Source: Streptomyces collinus
GTDB taxonomy: Bacteria; Actinomycetota; Actinomycetes; Streptomycetales; Streptomycetaceae
Length of the DNA: 64,000 nucleotides
Assembly (NCBI RefSeq): GCF_031348265.1
Contig: NZ_CP133771.1
Span: forward strand, 62,001-126,000
Direction of reading: 5' to 3'
Both the position numbers and the translations under genes were made by a program. The notes under the pieces are model-generated. The model was not told the origin of the DNA, searched no databases, and worked only from the letters and a program-made list of their open reading frames with translations. Positions 62,890-64,000 of this stretch are shown piece by piece. Position 1 is the stretch's first letter. Each line of letters starts with the position of its first letter.

Positions 62890-63130
62890 GCCCTACGGCC
62901 GGGCCGTCCCGTCCGGCACCGGCGTCGCCTGGTGGTAGCAGAGCCGGAATTCCCCGGCGGCGTCGCGGCGCCATATCGACGAACGGCGGGCGTGCCGGTT
63001 TTGGGGGTGCGTCTCTCGGCGCCGCCGTGGAGCGTGGACACGGCGGCGACCATCTCCGCATGCGTCCACCGCCGCCCGGAGGCGCCAACCTCGATGAAGT
63101 CGGGGTCGAAGAGGGCTTCGGCAGCGTGTT
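62890..63130 (-). pseudogene. NTF2/DUF4440-like gene, decayed
   Basis: Minus-strand segments read EALFDPDFIEVGASGRRWTH and AEMVAAVSTLHGGAERRTP in one frame. RSSIWRRDAAGEFRLCYHQA, followed by TPVPDG, lies in another. Together they match the SnoaL/DUF4440 family (SSxW-R, HQ-TP at the end), with an internal deletion and frame change. No start is present. Confidence 0.55.
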
Positions 63131-63161
63131 GTCACAAAGGACTGTCGGCACCTGTCAGTGG

Positions 63162-63998
63162 TCAGGCGGTGAGTGCGGTGCGCAGGGTGGTGGCCATCAG
63201 GTCGATGGCTTCCTTCCCGGCCGGTACCGGGCCGGTGTGGGTGAAGTAGTGGTCGACGCCCTCGAAGCAACGGTGGGTGACCGGAACGCCAGCGGCTTCC
63301 AGGGCCTTGGCATAGGCATCGCCCTCGTCGCGCAGGCGGTCGTTCTCCGCAGTGATGACCAGGGCCGGCGGCAGCCCGGCGAGGTCGTTGGCGAGTCCGG
63401 GTGACACCAGCGGATGGGCGAGGTCGGCGGGGTCAGGGACGTAGGCGGCGGTGAAGACCCGCATGAGCTGAGGGGTGAGCAGGGGCTTGACGATGGGTGA
63501 CTGCTTGGTGGCCGGGTCGGCGAGCTGGTCGAGCGGTGCGGAGTCGATGATCTGGAGGCGGGGCGTGAAGGTGCCGCGGTCCCGAGCGGTGCGGCACACC
63601 GCGGCCGTCAGGTTCGCCCCGGCGCTGTGTCCGCCCACGGCGAGTCGCGAACCGTCCCAGTTGTTGGCGGTACCGTTCTCGGCCACCCAGGCGGTGACGT
63701 CGTACGTCTGAGTGACGGGGGCGGGGTAGGGCCGCTGCGGGGCGACGGCGTAGTCAACGTTGATCACCACGCAGCCGGCCGTGGCGGCTATGTAGCGGCA
63801 GATGTGGTCATCCTGCTGGGGGCGGGCGATCACAAACCCGCCGCCGTGGAAGTTGACGTACACCGGGGCAGGGGCTGTGGCGGCGGCCTGCGGGCGGTAG
63901 ACGGTGCACGTCACCGGTCCGGCGCCGGTCTCCACCCGGATGGATTCCGTGCGCTTCGGGATGTCGGTGAAGCGCAGATCCTTGTGCACGCGGCTCAT
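63162..63998 (-). CDS. Alpha/beta hydrolase (HSL-type esterase)
   Basis: A 278-residue protein from ATG 63998, two bases from the window edge, so a longer N-terminus outside the window is possible. It has the HSL-family oxyanion motif VNFHGGGFV, the nucleophile elbow GGHSAGAN, an acidic residue in VITAENDRLRDEGDAYA and His in GVDHYFTH, giving a full catalytic triad. It hydrolyses small carboxylic esters or lactones; substrate unknown. Confidence 0.88.
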   Translation of the reverse strand: MSRVHKDLRFTDIPKRTESIRVETGAGPVTCTVYRPQAAATAPAPVYVNFHGGGFVIARPQQDDHICRYIAATAGCVVINVDYAVAPQRPYPAPVTQTYDVTAWVAENGTANNWDGSRLAVGGHSAGANLTAAVCRTARDRGTFTPRLQIIDSAPLDQLADPATKQSPIVKPLLTPQLMRVFTAAYVPDPADLAHPLVSPGLANDLAGLPPALVITAENDRLRDEGDAYAKALEAAGVPVTHRCFEGVDHYFTHTGPVPAGKEAIDLMATTLRTALTA

Positions 63999-64000
63999 CA

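Overview
The window is GC-rich actinobacterial DNA, almost certainly from a Streptomyces linear chromosome arm or linear plasmid. The evidence is strong G/C third-position bias, GTG/TTG starts, Streptomyces-type regulators (HTH-DUF5753, SigB-family sigma with STAS and PP2C partners), and above all a tap/tpg pair. Those are the telomere-associated and terminal proteins known from linear Streptomyces replicons. No tRNA, rRNA or CRISPR array was seen.

Regions. (1) 1-6.3 kb: the 5' part of a large secreted LamG-domain protein with a clear promoter, a decayed IS5-type element with long inverted repeats, and a P-loop kinase/TPR regulator pair. (2) 6.5-8.3 kb: a small secreted-type ORF, a terminator and a broken IS3 element. 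(3) 8.7-12.3 kb: a secreted cutinase-family protein and a transmembrane Ser/Thr kinase. (4) 13.2-18.5 kb: regulators (sigma-like protein, HTH-DUF5753, a conserved unknown), two tiny membrane proteins, a 10 x 7-bp tandem repeat, and a protein with a D-x7-E-x-K nuclease-like motif. (5) 19.4-24.5 kb: a polytopic membrane protein, then a DUF2971 gene behind a 55-bp near-perfect palindrome, with a decayed zinc-ribbon gene on the other side, and several very small genes.

(6) 24.6-32.9 kb is the centrepiece: tpg, a TniQ-family gene, tap, and overlapping tnsA-tnsB-tnsC genes. A Tn7-like core machinery is interleaved with both telomere-maintenance genes. TnsB keeps a full DDE triad and TnsC keeps Walker A/B. 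TnsA has lost two of its three catalytic positions, so cut-and-paste excision may be impaired. The block looks like a telomere-linked Tn7-like transposon.

(7) 33-43.3 kb: replication/partition-like gene remnants, then a defence-type cluster (Mrr-like endonuclease, a zinc-binding unknown, a NACHT NTPase ending in a PD-(D/E)xK nuclease, and a frameshifted HNH-type gene). (8) 44-50 kb: orphan immunity genes (colicin-immunity and SUKH families), a fused and probably decayed RHH-Doc module, methyltransferases, a 42-residue CGPC peptide gene, a TOPRIM protein and truncated genes. (9) 51-64 kb is more chromosome-like: a two-component system, a SigB-type sigma with an anti-anti-sigma and a PP2C phosphatase, a vWA lipoprotein, an acyl-CoA ligase behind a palindromic operator, then a decayed stretch (Zn-alcohol dehydrogenase and NTF2-like pseudogenes) with CsbD, a small membrane protein and an alpha/beta hydrolase at the right edge.

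Many genes here are truncated or frameshifted, as expected of accessory arm DNA that gains and loses mobile elements. All calls come from reading the sequence; no database search was run.
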